64,000 bases of DNA from Multifurca ochricompacta (GCA_022496185.1 WTXG01000023.1:186001-250000); one strand, 5' to 3'; shown: positions 15,352 to 26,533, counted from the stretch's first letter. A program made the numbers and translations. The notes: generated by a model from the sequence alone, not told the origin.

Positions 15352-15863
15352 TTATTTTTCGGGGTTTGGATTCCTGAAAGAGAGTGGTTAGCGTCATTGC
15401 TAACAGAAGAACCAGATGATGCGGAGGGATCAGATAGGAGCGAAAGACTATGATGCATGTTTGTCTACACAACAGTTTCAGTGTGAACTATGCTTGTGTT
15501 TGCTATTCATCAGGTGGGGGAAAGCCGCTCGAGCGCACAGATAAAAGTGTGCGATAACAGTGCAAAAAGTAAAACGAGTGTACTCACATTCTCCGTTTGC
15601 CACCGGGAAGAGTGTGACATTCACGAACCTGAAAAACTTCATCAACCGAAAGGCGAATACACTGGCGAAGGGTACGAACCGGCGATTGTAGAGCATCCGC
15701 TTCTTTGCCCGCCCCTTGGGGGACTTCTTCTTCTCCTGCTTTTCGACCTTAGGTGTCTGTGACTTGACTTTGCCAGCACGGGCGAGAGATCCGTGAACTA
15801 AGTATCACAATGAGTGATAGAAATACGTTGATTTTACGGACGACATGAAGCACCTTTTCCCAT
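15352..15863 (-). CDS. RPS30: 40S ribosomal protein eS30
   Basis: The small basic protein begins [20 protein letters not shown], continues with [13 protein letters not shown] and VNVTL, and ends GGKRRMNPNPEK. The first exon is only ten bases (15854-15863) and is joined over a 56-nt intron (15798-15853). A second intron follows RRF, and a 214-nt intron (15374-15587) interrupts the C-terminus. There is no ubiquitin-like (FUBI) fusion. The frame breaks at about 15605, between VNVTLFP and GGKRRM. One extra C in the CCC run restores it. An in-frame ATG further upstream (near 15920) would add about 20 residues, but the eS30 family normally starts at MGKVHG or MAKVHG. It converges with FOL1. Confidence 0.9.
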
Positions 15864-16195
15864 TTTCTTGAAGTTGACTAAACTTGCATCAGTCGGTAGT
15901 CGATTAAACACCCACCTTTCCATGCTGTATAGCACAAAAATTAAGATTCATTCTCCGACGGCTCCACCCGGTACGGTAGTTAACATAAACAGGTCAGGTT
16001 AGGTCAATAGGTCATGAGCATGAGCTCGTCGCAGCAGTAGTGATTTCGTATTACAATAAAATGAAACAGACAGATGCTGGGTTCTTCAATGCGTTATGAT
16101 GAGGTGTAAGTGAAAGTATGTGAGGGGCGACAGAAGGAGCACAAGTGACCATCGTCACGACTCCTGCATTATCACCTGATCACCTGACCTAGGGA

Positions 16196-17655
16196 TCACG
16201 AAGTTTCAGCAGTGCCACCAGTCTCAGCTCTTGCTACACGGCGCGCCTTCTTTGCGGCATTGGCAGCTGCGGCCTTTGCTTTCTTCGCCTCAGCCTTCGC
16301 AACCTACAAAGGCCGTCAGTACCTAGTGATATCGCAAATAGAGCCATCAACAGACCTTATCCGCTTCCTCTTTCACTATGGCTTCTTCTCCGCACGACGC
16401 TTCTCTTCCTCGGCCTGCGCCTTTGAAAGCCCACCGCCGGCACCTGGCTTATTTTTGCGCTTCGCCTCTCGTGCTTCCTTTTCTTCCTGTTTAATGCGCT
16501 TGATACGAGGGTCGACTGAAAGGGCAACATCCACGATATTACGCAGGCGCGCCGTGTCCTCCTTCTTGCGACGCGCGCGTTCGGCTTTGTTCTTTTTTTC
16601 TGTGTATCGTTTGTCGTCACGACTGCATGTATTAAGCTAACGATCTGAGATGTTGAATCCAGCGGGAGGGAACCATACCTATCACTTCCTTCATTCACTT
16701 CTTTATCAAGGTATTCGAAACTGCGCCAACTGTCGAAATTGTACCAGAAGTCATAGAAGCTTCTACCTTCTCTTTCGGGTCCGCATACTCGCCAAGAAGG
16801 GGAACAGGTTCTTTACGGCTGAAGCGTGCCTCCCGCTCGAATACAGGAGCGAAGAGTCTGAAGAATACTGAATTTGGATTCTTCGCCTTTGTGACTTGCT
16901 GCGCTGTAGGCACGTCTGCCTCGAGAAGGTCGTAGTAAGGATCTACGGAGTCGAATTGGCGACGTTTTTCGGGGTGAGTGAGGACGTCATTTGCTTTTTG
17001 GATGCACTTGAAGAAAGCATCATCGTTGGAGTCGCCGACAGTACCGGCCTTTTTGTCAGGGTGGTGCTTCAACACCTTTTTGCGATCTTATTTGATCGAA
17101 TAACATGAGAGATTGGATAGGTTGTTTAGAGACGTACGTACGGGCAATTTTGATTTGCTCAGGTGTTGCTCTATATCTAAGATGCGATAGACCAAGGACA
17201 GCATAATTGTCTTGTTTCTGAGTATACAGGACAGGACATGGTACGAGGTAAATCGTAAGAGAAATCTGGCGACTTACCTTCCACTCTTTAGGGTCTAACG
17301 ACAAAAGATCTTCGGTTTCTTCTTCATCACCTACACCAAGATCATCCTCTTCGTCCGCTTCTTGCTCGAGATCCCGCCGCCGTTTCTGTTCCTCCTCTAT
17401 ATGTTTATCATGTTCCTCGAAAGAGAGATCATGTACGACCCTCCGCACATGGGCCAAATATGCGGGCCCTACGGGGATAACTTTGCGTTTGACAAAAGCT
17501 GCAGCACGAGGACGAGGGAAGTAAAAATGTGAAGAAATTTCATACGCCAAGTGCAAAAATTACTGACACGAGATAGATTTTCCTTGAGATGGTTTCTGTT
17601 TCCAGTCTTTTGGAAGGGGAAGAGGGACGACAGGAAGGGTGATAATGTCCCCCAT
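16196..17655 (-). CDS. ZUO1: Zuotin, ribosome-associated J protein
   Basis: Zuotin (human DNAJC2/MPP11) pairs with Ssz1 at the ribosomal exit tunnel and recruits Hsp70 to nascent chains. The start at 17655 gives MGDIITLPVVPLPLPKDWK. The zuotin N-terminal block KRKVIPVGPAYLAHVRR follows, then an acidic linker and the J domain NYAVLGLSHLRYRATPEQIK with HHPDKKAG (HPD intact). The zuotin homology domain carries FFRLFAPVFEREARFS and YNFDSWRSFEYLD. The C-terminus is Lys/Ala/Arg-rich and charged (near KKAKAAAANAAKKARR), the part that contacts rRNA. The protein ends about there, so the C-terminal bundle looks short or absent. It is divergent from the exonuclease gene across about 210 bp. Confidence 0.92.
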
Positions 17656-17867
17656 GATGAGATGATAAAACTAAGAGTTTCTATACGCATGGGTAAAGTC
17701 ATGATCAGCACATTTTTTCCATGCCTCGATTGTCCTCGTGGGCGTGGGAAAATAACATCTGACGCTGTGAACGATCACGTGATCTGCGCATTACATTCAT
17801 TGTACCCTTGCACGACGTGTCTAGACGTGTCTGGTGATAGCCATCCATGATTAGGGTTATCACCATT

Positions 17868-19710
17868 ATGGCAGCCAGTACAGTTAAACCTTTCAGTAAG
17901 TTTCGTGCTGAATTGTTTTCTGGTAAGCGTGGAGAAGCCAGCCTACCTTCTGACAAGTCGGCATCCAGCGCCAGAGTATTGTCTACTTCCTTGGGTACAT
18001 ATCGTTCCACAACGGACTTTAAGCCAGATGAGGATGGTGTCATCGACCTCACCACTCCTGAGAAGGATAAGCCATCCGAAGCCATAACGGTCCAGGTGAA
18101 AGGCCGTCGCAACCCAGGCGCGAACTCGTGAGTGTCTTGAGTTCAAATAAACGTAACGATAGACTAATGATCGCAGTGCTTCCTCATCAGGTTGCACAGA
18201 GAACCGTCGTTTGAAGAAGGATGACTCTTTCAAGGAAAATAAAAGTGTAACGAAGCGAACCCCGTCTCTTTCTAACCGAGAGACCAATGCTCCATCAACT
18301 CTTGCTTCTCGTTCTGCCTTCACAAGATACCAGAGCCCTGCTATGGTAACTAAGCCTCAACCAGTAATACCAGTGCCGCAGTATCCGCTCTATAACTACG
18401 CGGACAACATCCCAAGACCAAAAGCAATTTACATCAAAGATGAAGAGCATGCCAATGAGATGGTGGCCAGTTTAAATGGGCAAGTCTTTATCTCCATGCA
18501 TTGGCTTCACGCGAGATGAACGATTTACCTAGAGCTGTTGGCCTTGACCTTGAGTGGCCTTTCTCCTCGAATAGGGTCGGTGGTGTCAAAGAGGGAAAGG
18601 TCGCCCTTGTTCAATTATGCGATGCCGACATCATCCTTCTTATACAAGTTAGCAAAATGCAAAGTGCGTGAATCTCATATGTTGAAGGACGTAAGTTAGC
18701 ATACCGACCTTTCGTCTAAGGGTTCCCGCAAAAGGTCAAAGTGCGAAGCGCTCTTCGTCATTGTTTTGTTGTGATACTTAGCGGTCACAGGAGCTAATTG
18801 AATCTTCAAGAGTGCCAAAAACCGGTGTTAACATTCGCAGTGAGTAAAATCATACTTTGTCGTAATGAGGGCGCACGGTTGAGTTACAGACGACGGGATG
18901 AAACTTTACCGCGATTATGGTCTCCTCGCCTCGAATCTCATTGAGCTCGGTGCTCTAGCGTGTCAGGTTGACGAGAAATTTGCGTCTATGTTTAGACGGC
19001 CAATTGTATCACTCGCGAAGATGGTTTCGTATTGTCTGCACAAAACGTTGGATAAGGGCCCAGTGCGTACGAGCGATTGGAGCAAAGACCTGACGTTGGA
19101 ACAGATGAAATGTACGCAATCAAGTTACCTTTCTGTTGCAGTGTAGCATGAATGAGGTCACCATCTCGTTGACTGTAGATGCTTCCAATGACGTTCACTC
19201 TGGGTTAATGATTTTCAAGTCTCTCATGAGGACGGCGCGCTCGTCAAAGACGCCTCTCATACCAGAGCGCTATACGGCAGACTTGGCGATTGAACTGAGA
19301 CAAAGAGGTGGCAACGTCATCAAACGAACCGACAAGGACACCAGTATCGTTGCGACGCCCTTACCAGGTGCTAAGCTTTCTCACCGACATGCGTACACCC
19401 TTTGGCGCCAGGGACACGGCCTGTTGGATATTTGCATTAGGATGCGGGACAAGAATGACCCACAGAACGAGACGGTAGTAATGTGGGTTTGCTCTACCCC
19501 GTCCGATGTTCAAAAGAAGTGTGAGCTAAACTGGCAATACCCAGCTCCCATATTTTACGCGTCCTAACGGAGGACCCAACGCTCCCGTTCTCAATGGAAG
19601 AGCTTATTTCCTTGATTAGACTGGATAGTGCATCCTGGATCTATCATCGAGAAACTATTGAACGCTGGGCTGAGGAAGGGCGTGGTACTGACCCTGTGGC
19701 AGGAGTTTAA
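17868..19710 (+). CDS. 3'-5' exonuclease domain protein (WRN-exo / DEDDy type)
   Basis: A Ser/Lys-rich N-terminus is followed by a DnaQ-like exonuclease. Exo I is GLDLEWPF (Asp and Glu present), Exo II is NIRNDGMKLYRDYG, and Exo III reads YASNDVHSGL once the intron is removed, giving the Y-x3-D of the DEDDy group. This set resembles the Werner-syndrome exonuclease, but no helicase follows. Exo I becomes in phase only if intron 18480-18532 is spliced as GC-AG. The ATG at 17868 has the better context; 17847 is an in-frame alternative. The stop used here is 19710. A possible intron at about 19706-19754 would extend the protein to about 19934. It probably acts in nuclear DNA repair (inference). 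Confidence 0.82.
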
Positions 19711-20293
19711 CTGAACGTAAAACTATTTATCTTATTTTTTGTTCTGTCTTAAAGGGAAAAGTGCTGTCTGATGCAGTCACTCAGCTTAAGCGCAAAACCT
19801 CGGCGATGGTTGTCTTTGGGGTGCTATCCCATCGCAATCCGTCGTTGCCGTTATCGCCATGGGTTGAAAACGACGACCTTGGCATATTATTTCGACCGCT
19901 GTTCTACTTCTTACCCCTACCCTTGCGAAGCTAGCTCGACATTATGAGGAATGTCGTGCATGGCCGTGCCACATCAATTAACAAAGCAGATTGAGATGAG
20001 GAAGAAAGGTCGAGAAGCTTTGCAACCCTTCCTCGGACTCACATAATTACCATAGTCGAATCCCGTGGCATGATCATTCAGTGTACATGTTCAGTAATTG
20101 CCAGCCAGAGAATCGAATGGTCGGTGGACGCGCTAAACCATGAAAAGCAGTCCCCATAGACGGGGCTTTGTGCTTTCAATCGAATGAGAGGAAAAGGAAC
20201 GGAGCCACGATGCTCATGCAGCAGTATTTTTTTTTTAGGGTACATGGCATGGGGGCCTGGAAATGACATAGCACATAGAAGTACTCGTAAAAC
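19711..20293. other. Convergent 3' region, exonuclease and eS17
   Basis: No separate gene is supported. The first 220 bp could be an alternative last exon of the exonuclease gene. A T-run lies at about 20227-20236. Confidence 0.5.
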
Positions 20294-21018
20294 TCATGCA
20301 CGTCCAGCACCAGGCACGGTCCGCCGCTCTCTCCGAGGGCCGCGTTCAGGTACGGCAATAACGGGGTTCTCAACTGTGACAGGAATGGACTCGAAGTTCA
20401 GCGCTTTGAGGAGGTCCTACACACACAGAGTTAAGAATTACCCATTCGAAAGAAAAAAGGGGAAAAAGGCGGGCCTTGGTGTCGGGGTCCACAACAAGAC
20501 CGCCTGATGCGGTCGTGTCAAGAGCTGAGACTTCTGGGACGTAGTTGTCCTTCCGCTCGCGCTCCTCTTCTTGAAGCTTGAATGAAATACCACGAACAGG
20601 ACCTCGCTGGATACGTTTCATTAAATGGGTCGTGAACCCAGAAATCTTGTTGCGCAAGCGTTTTGATGGGACGACAGCCTATGCAACAATCCATCAACCC
20701 ATTAACAAATGTAACAGCGCGATATTAGCTGTACTAACGACTTCATCGATAATACGCTTGTTTGTGTGGAAGTCGAGGGTGAGGCGGGGATAGCTAGAAG
20801 CGACTTATAAGTACCATTTCTCCAAACCAAAACTGAAGCCGAATTTGTTGACAGTTAAAAGGCTACCTCCCAAATGATGTTGGTTCAATGATTGGGAACA
20901 CTCACTATTTCTCGATGAGGACACGGGAAGCCCTCTTTGTGGTCTTGGTGCGAACGCGGCCCTACAGCAAACAGATTAGCTGGATGTATTTGATATAACA
21001 GATCTGATTGTGAACCAT
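20294..21018 (-). CDS. RPS17: 40S ribosomal protein eS17
   Basis: The first coding exon is just the ATG (21016-21018), followed by a 54-nt intron (20962-21015). Then come [18 protein letters not shown], the block [20 protein letters not shown] and [20 protein letters not shown]. The C-terminus is [19 protein letters not shown] and ends GAGRA. All are near-identical to eS17 of other eukaryotes and in the right order. It is head-to-head with uS8. Confidence 0.96.
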
Positions 21019-21383
21019 TTCGTTGATGTCGTTTGTGAAGCTATTGAAGTGTTGTGATTTACAATTACTGGGCCTTGAAGGCTACGAGGGCGAGTCCAAT
21101 GAAGCAGCAGCAGGAAGCAGTGGACAATTGTGGCTGAGGATGAACTGTATAGTTTATAGTTTTCAGCCACCAGCCACCGAAAACCGGATACCGCCTAGCC
21201 AACCGTGATTCAGCACCCAGCCTTTCTCGTCCTGTCTGCATTGCAACACTTGTCTGCTCGGCCTCAAGGTGAATTGCTCGTCTTGACTCGCGTCCTTCGT
21301 GGCGCGACACTCGGACGAGCGTGCATGGACTTACTCTGTTTACTAGACTCTCTCAACACTTCCTCGTACTTATCGCCAAAAAG
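21019..21383. promoter_or_regulatory. Shared divergent promoter of eS17 and uS8
   Basis: The 365 bp between the two start codons must hold both promoters. Both flanking genes encode small-subunit ribosomal proteins, which fits co-regulation. I do not recognise a specific factor site with confidence. Confidence 0.6.
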
Positions 21384-22249
21384 ATGGTTCGCGTGTCTGT
21401 TCTCGTGCGTTGGCGTATTAATCTACATATTCCCCCTTTCTGAGCCAACTGTCTCACGGCGCGCATAGAACGACTGCTTGGCAAGTGACTCGTAATACAT
21501 GAATCTATATATGTCTGAGCTCTGTCTCTTGTAGAAAAACATTGTCAACGCCGAGCGCCGTGGAAAGCGCCAGGTTCTAATTCGCCCGTCCTCGAAGGTC
21601 GTGGTGAAATTCCTCAGTGTCATGCAACGCCATGGTACGTGCATACCCCGTTCTCAGTCACTTCTTTTTTCTTCACGATGGTGGTTGTGGTTGTGTGGAA
21701 GTAAAGTTAACACGTATTGAATTCGGAGTGATAACTGCGATTGATGTGGTCGCGCTTCCACCCGTCCCTCGCTTTAACGCTCCGAAACATGAACGTCTCT
21801 ATCCAACCAAACAGCGCATTTCCTATTAATCAAGGATTTGGGTTCACAAAGGAGACCACATACCTCTTTATTGCTTTCCGGCGACAGTTCTTGACGAATG
21901 CTGACACGAACCCACTTTGGCAGGTTACATTGGTGACTTTGACATCATTGATGATCACCGCTCTGGAAAGATCGTAGTACAACTAAATGGTCGTTTAAAC
22001 AAGACTGGCGTTATTTCACCGCGATTCAACGTGCAAGTGACCCAGATCGAATCTTGGGTGAACTTGCTTTTGCCTGCGCGTTCATTTGGCAAGCTTATCC
22101 TGGTGGGTACTCTCATTGAATGAAATCTCGCTCTTATCGTTGAAGATGCTGATGACATGTATTTTTAGACGACTTCCTCCGGTATTCTTGACCATGAAGA
22201 GGCACGTCGTAAAAATGTTGGAGGGAAGGTTCTTGGCTATGTGTATTAG
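21384..22249 (+). CDS. RPS22: 40S ribosomal protein uS8 (Rps22/RPS15A)
   Basis: The protein starts MVRVSVL in a 21-nt exon (21384-21404). It continues NDCL in a 12-nt exon (21469-21480), then [30 protein letters not shown] and [18 protein letters not shown]. It ends [15 protein letters not shown]. Length and order match uS8 exactly if the second intron (21481-21534) uses a GC donor (GCAAGT). A GT donor four bases later would insert one alanine. A 289-nt intron (21635-21923) is long for this window. uS8 binds the 16S/18S central domain and is essential for small-subunit assembly. Confidence 0.95.
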
Positions 22250-22592
22250 ATAATTCCATTTTTTCAATCAACCAATGGTGTATGGTGTGGGTGTGGCTTA
22301 AGCTCTTTTCTCTTTCCTTTCCGGTCAACGCTTCATTTTCGGATATTCAGTTCGGTTCACCGGCACCGGTTCACATGATTCCGCCTCGTTCCGACCACCC
22401 GACTACACAGCCACAGCCGGCTGTTAAGAGCCCTCCCCATTCAACCACCATCCCCCCCTCCTAGTCTCTACCCTACTCTATTCTACTCTACTCTACTTCA
22501 CCTCTACCCTCATACCCTCATAAACCACGACTACTTTTTAATTTAAAAATTAAAAAAAGGGATATATATATCTCTTCTCTTTCCATCACAAT
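22250..22592. other. Intergenic, uS8 3' end and DGK1 promoter
   Basis: No gene is seen. It contains CTACT-type pyrimidine repeats at about 22461-22500 and an A/T-rich segment with TATATATA at about 22563 near the DGK1 start. Confidence 0.5.
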
Positions 22593-23962
22593 ATGACTAT
22601 TCCACCACACGACGCTTTCACGCTCGCTTCGCACGCCGACTCCACCCCTTCTCTTCGTTCATCTCGCTCCCGTTCCCTCACGCGCTCTCCATCTCCCAAA
22701 ATAGCTTTCGCGACTTCACAACATATATCTAATGGCGATACAAAACGCCGCTCTGGTCGCCGTCAACGCAAGTCAAATGGCTTTGTGGCAGAGTCTGTCA
22801 AACTCGCAGACGTAGACGAAGCCCTTGAGCGTGCTCTTAATGGTAACGGCCACGCCAATGGCATCGGTCATCAAGATAAGACAACAGGGCCAACCGTAAG
22901 GGCTAAAAAGATTGACTGGGAGATTCCGCGCAAAGTCCTGCACTCATCTATTGGTATGTCGTGTGACTCTACCATGTGCTTGGCACGACCCCCTTTCTTT
23001 CCAGTGACTGACAGCATTGTTCCAGGTTTTATAACCCTCTATCTCTATGCCTCTCGTGGCTCACCGGGGCGTGTCATAGGCGCACTTTCGGGTGCCCTGC
23101 TCATCATCGTCCCTGCCGATATTCTCCGACTCAGCTACCCCCCTTTCGAGCGTACATACGAGAAAGTACTTGGCTTCCTCATGCGCGAGAGCGAGAAGGT
23201 ATGTCATAACCCCTCGCATCCGTTTTAAATGTTGATTATCCCCTCCCCCCCTTTTTTTTTCGCAGAAACACAGTAATGGTGTTATATGGTACATAGCCGG
23301 CGTGGTCTTTGTACTCGCGCTATATCCTCTTGACGTCGCTGTAATCTCTATTATGATGTGGGTTCTTGTCCATCCATCGGAGCGCTCGTTTGACCCTTGC
23401 CTTATTGGTTACCCCAACAGCCTCTCTTGGGCGGACACTGCCGCTTCCACCTTTGGGCGCCTTTGGGGCTCCCGTACTCCACCCCTTCCTCCACGGGTCC
23501 CATTCCTGGGCCTCCCACTGGCGCCACGCAAGTCCCTTGCGGGTTTCATTGCGGCCTCCATCACTGGCGCTGCAATTGTCTTTTTGTTTTGGAGCTGGCT
23601 CGTACCTACCGTTGAAGGTGTTAACCCCGCCTGGGATTGGAAAAATGGCGTAGTCGGCCCGGGCCTAGACACCAGCTCCTTGGGGCAAAGTGTGAGGGCC
23701 ATATTACGCCAGATAGGCTTCCAGGGTTCGTCTACCGGCGGCTGGGTAGGCCTGGCCATCGTCAGCGTAGTTTCGGGTCTTGTTACTGGCATAGCGGAAG
23801 CGTTAGGTGCGTTTCCTCTTTTTTCTTACTTGCCCTAACTAAACACTTAACCGTGGTGAACGGTCAGATCTTGGCAACCTCGATGATAATTTGACATTAC
23901 CCATCCTCTCTGGTGGTTGTATCTGGGGATTCCTCAAGCTCTTCAGTTGGTTCAGCTCCTGA
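22593..23962 (+). CDS. DGK1: CTP-dependent diacylglycerol kinase DGK1
   Basis: ER/nuclear membrane enzyme that makes phosphatidate from diacylglycerol with CTP. It counteracts lipin and helps control membrane growth. The first 100 residues are a Ser/Arg-rich cytosolic tail. The membrane domain begins at WEIPRKVLHSSIGF, the family hallmark. It continues with LSGALLIIVPADILRL, ALYPLDVAVISIM and LSWADTAASTFGRLWG, then GLPLAPRKSLAGF and the last helices GLVTGIAEALDLGNLDDN and LSGGCIWGFLKLFSWF. Introns after HSSIG, ESEK, SIM and EAL restore these motifs in phase. The domain pattern is that of the phosphatidate cytidylyltransferase/DGK1 superfamily; the yeast Dgk1 assignment rests on the short single-domain form. 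Confidence 0.92.
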
Positions 23963-24445
23963 GTCTTTGGTTTGGCATACTTTTTCTTCATCTGCATTGA
24001 TGGCATATGAACATAGAACTATTGTAAACTCATCTTACATACCATTTTCTGCTTGATTTTTTTGAACATGTTTGCACACCTCACCTCTCCCTCCCCTTTC
24101 CCCATCACTACTGTGTTTTTTCTTCAATGCCTTGTTTTGTCATACGTTTTCTCCAGGGATTTGACGACTGGAAGGATCTCATGTGTATGTATTCATGCCT
24201 ATTAATCACAGAGCGCTGCTTTCTGCCCCTGAAGGAAGAATGTGCCATGGATTGGCGCCATCTGTATATGAAGCTCTCTCATAGTGGATAGAGTATTCCT
24301 TCTTAATCAACAATTTTCCATCATGAATGAATAGATGAGAGCATCAAAATGCAAAAATATCGTTAGATATCAGGATACAATGATCGTGTGTGTGTGTGTG
24401 TGTGCGAGGACTGTGCGCTGCCTAGGATGTATAGGCTTGTTTGAG
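23963..24445. other. Convergent 3' region with GT microsatellite
   Basis: No gene is seen between the facing ends of DGK1 and the Ser/Pro-rich gene. A GT dinucleotide repeat lies at 24385-24404. Confidence 0.6.
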
Positions 24446-25851
24446 TCACGCCTTTGCGCTACCACCTACAATTTCGCCCCCGCTGGAAGCTGTCGTGCTC
24501 GCGTTCCCTGTCGTATTGCTCATCGCCTTGCGCCACCCACCCGTAGCAGAAGAATGTGAGCTCCAAAAGGAATCGTACGTGAGCATCGTCGCGCTTTGTG
24601 CTCCAGCACCCGCAGGGATGCCCGGTCCCGGCGCGGTAGGGATGTCAAATGTTTTGGATGGGCGATATGCCGAGAGTGGCGTGAGTGCGCGCGTGCGTGT
24701 AGGTGGGGGTTTTTGTGAGGGTGCCGGAGCGGGCACATACGCGAGAGGAGCAGGAGCAGGAACAGGCGCAGGGGTGGGTGACAGTACAGGCGCGGGTGGA
24801 GATGCGGGAGTTGAATTGAGGGGGACAGGTGCAGGTGCATGGGAAGGGGTGGGGTGCGCCTGGACGAGTGTGGGAAAGACAGCCTGAGGCTTTGGAGGGA
24901 AGGTCGATAGAGGTACAGTCATTTCCGCGGCGGGATAGGAGGAGGGTGCTGGAAAGTGAGATATGGCTATAGATGCAGGGGAGGACATGGTACAGATGAA
25001 GAGGGGGGCGGAGCAAATGGCGAAGGAGGGTAGGCAAGTGTCTGGGAGAGGACTGAAGGTCCTGGTGACACAAAAGAAGATGGTGCCGTGAAGGAGGAGC
25101 TGGAGCCCGGGTACGAGGACGTCACAAAGGGGGAGAGTGCCGAGAAGTCCATCGTCGTCGCACGAGGTAGTTGCTGTGTAACGGAATAATTTTGGCTAAA
25201 TGCGGACAGGACGGAAGGTGTGTGTGTGACCAACTGCGCGGGGTCCATTGGCTGCGCGGATGTTGGTGTAACGCTAGGCGTAGGCGTGCTCTCGGCTGTT
25301 AATGGCGGCGAGTTTGAATTCGACGATTGTGAGTGTGGGGTACCACTGCTCAGGGAAGGGGACGAAGAGACAACAACAGCAGGTAGAGGTGAGGTGACGG
25401 ATGTCGGAGGAGCAGTCTGTTTTGCTTCAGGGAACGCTTTTACAACTGCCATTTGTGAAGGGCCAGATCCTCTTGAGGAAGAACTTGAGGCAGTGGATGA
25501 TGTTGACACAGATGCCTTTGATTTTCCTTTGAGTGTGGAATGATGGAAATACAAGTTCTCGACCTCGTTCAGGGACTGTCGTTGCTGTGCATGCAGGTCA
25601 TGAATGAGTATCACTGTGATGCTTTGTGATACACGCAAAACGCACCCATCCGTGTTCGACTTTGAGACGAGCATACTGTAGGCGTATCTGAAGCTGCTTG
25701 GAGAGCTATATCCAGGACGAAGGGAGGCCCTATCAGGGAAGACAGCTATGATAAGTGACAGTGTGCTCACATTGACAACTTTTGTCTTTTCTAAGGTTAA
25801 TCTCTGTCGTTTTGATTCATTATCTACCGCTATTGACGAGGTAGTTACCAT
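24446..25851 (-). CDS. Ser/Pro/Ala-rich protein, function unknown
   Basis: I do not recognise the family. The start at 25851 gives MVTTSSIAVDNESKRQRL. After splicing, the next part reads as one charged helical block: KQLQIRLQYARLKVEHGW, then QRQSLNEVENLYFHHS. It has few prolines and looks like the only conserved, structured part, perhaps a DNA- or protein-binding helix pair. The remaining 350 or so residues are low-complexity Ser/Thr/Pro, including proline-alanine repeats, and end GGEIVGGSAKA. The frame changes within the G6/C6 run at 25003-25008. One more base there would give a single long protein, but low complexity makes this less secure than in the other genes. It is plausibly a nuclear regulatory protein (inference only). 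Confidence 0.6.
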
Positions 25852-25917
25852 GTCTTCGTCGTCGTTGCCGGGTCCAGGGAGGAGATAGACAAGGATAGAC
25901 AAAAGATAGAGAATAGA

Positions 25918-25976
25918 GAGACAAGTCAAGTCAAGTCAAGTCAGTCAATCAGTCAGTCAGTCAGTCAGCCAGTCAG
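25918..25976. repeat. GTCAA/GTCA tandem repeat
   Basis: Four AAGTC-type units change into seven or so CAGT units. Confidence 0.9.
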
Positions 25977-26092
25977 ACCGACGCCGGATGGGTGTGAAAG
26001 TGTCATGTGACACGGCGCGTTAAGAATGGACGTGTCTTTATCACGTGACATAGAGCTTAGGTAGATAATTCAAATTTAATATTCATTCGGTG

Positions 26093-26114
26093 TCGGTCGG
26101 TCGGTCGGTCGGTC
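26093..26114. repeat. GGTC tandem repeat
   Basis: Five perfect tetranucleotide units, GGTC. Confidence 0.9.
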
Positions 26115-26533
26115 ATTATCACCACACTCGGACTGATTTGGAGGACCTAGAGAAACAAAAGAGAGGTGTGACAGAAATCCCATAAAACATTACGAACATA
26201 CACAGTTGCATGTTTATATAGAGTTTGAATAGATTATAACGAAAGCAAAAGTGTACATTGTCGAAGGAACAGAACTGAGAGGAGCAATGAAGAGTTCAAT
26301 GGCAAACAAACAGAAAAGAGAATTAGGCGTTCCAGTTGAAATGCTACCACTCCGGTAGTGGTTGTCGTCACGAGGAACCAAACTCACATAGACAACGGGA
26401 ATTCATGGCCACAGACAGTACACCGGCGAACCCTGCGCCTACCATGACCCTGATCTACACAAAGAGCTTTGTCCAACTTCCCACAAATGACCCTCTCCAT
26501 GTGAGGAGAAATGACCAACGCTAGAGCGATTCT

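Larger units (their letters stand above)
25852..26533. other. Intergenic region with tandem repeats
   Basis: No gene is supported. It carries GTCAA and GTCA repeats at 25918-25976 and GGTC repeats at 26093-26114, next to the promoter of the Ser/Pro-rich gene, and then the 3' side of the RAD6-like gene. Confidence 0.6.

Noticed and set aside
21635..21923. snoRNA in the 289-nt uS8 intron
   Set aside because: Only weak TGATGT and CTGA matches, spaced too far apart.
24441..24887. Gly/Ala-rich open frame on the + strand
   Set aside because: Antisense shadow of the Pro/Ala repeats of the Ser/Pro-rich gene.
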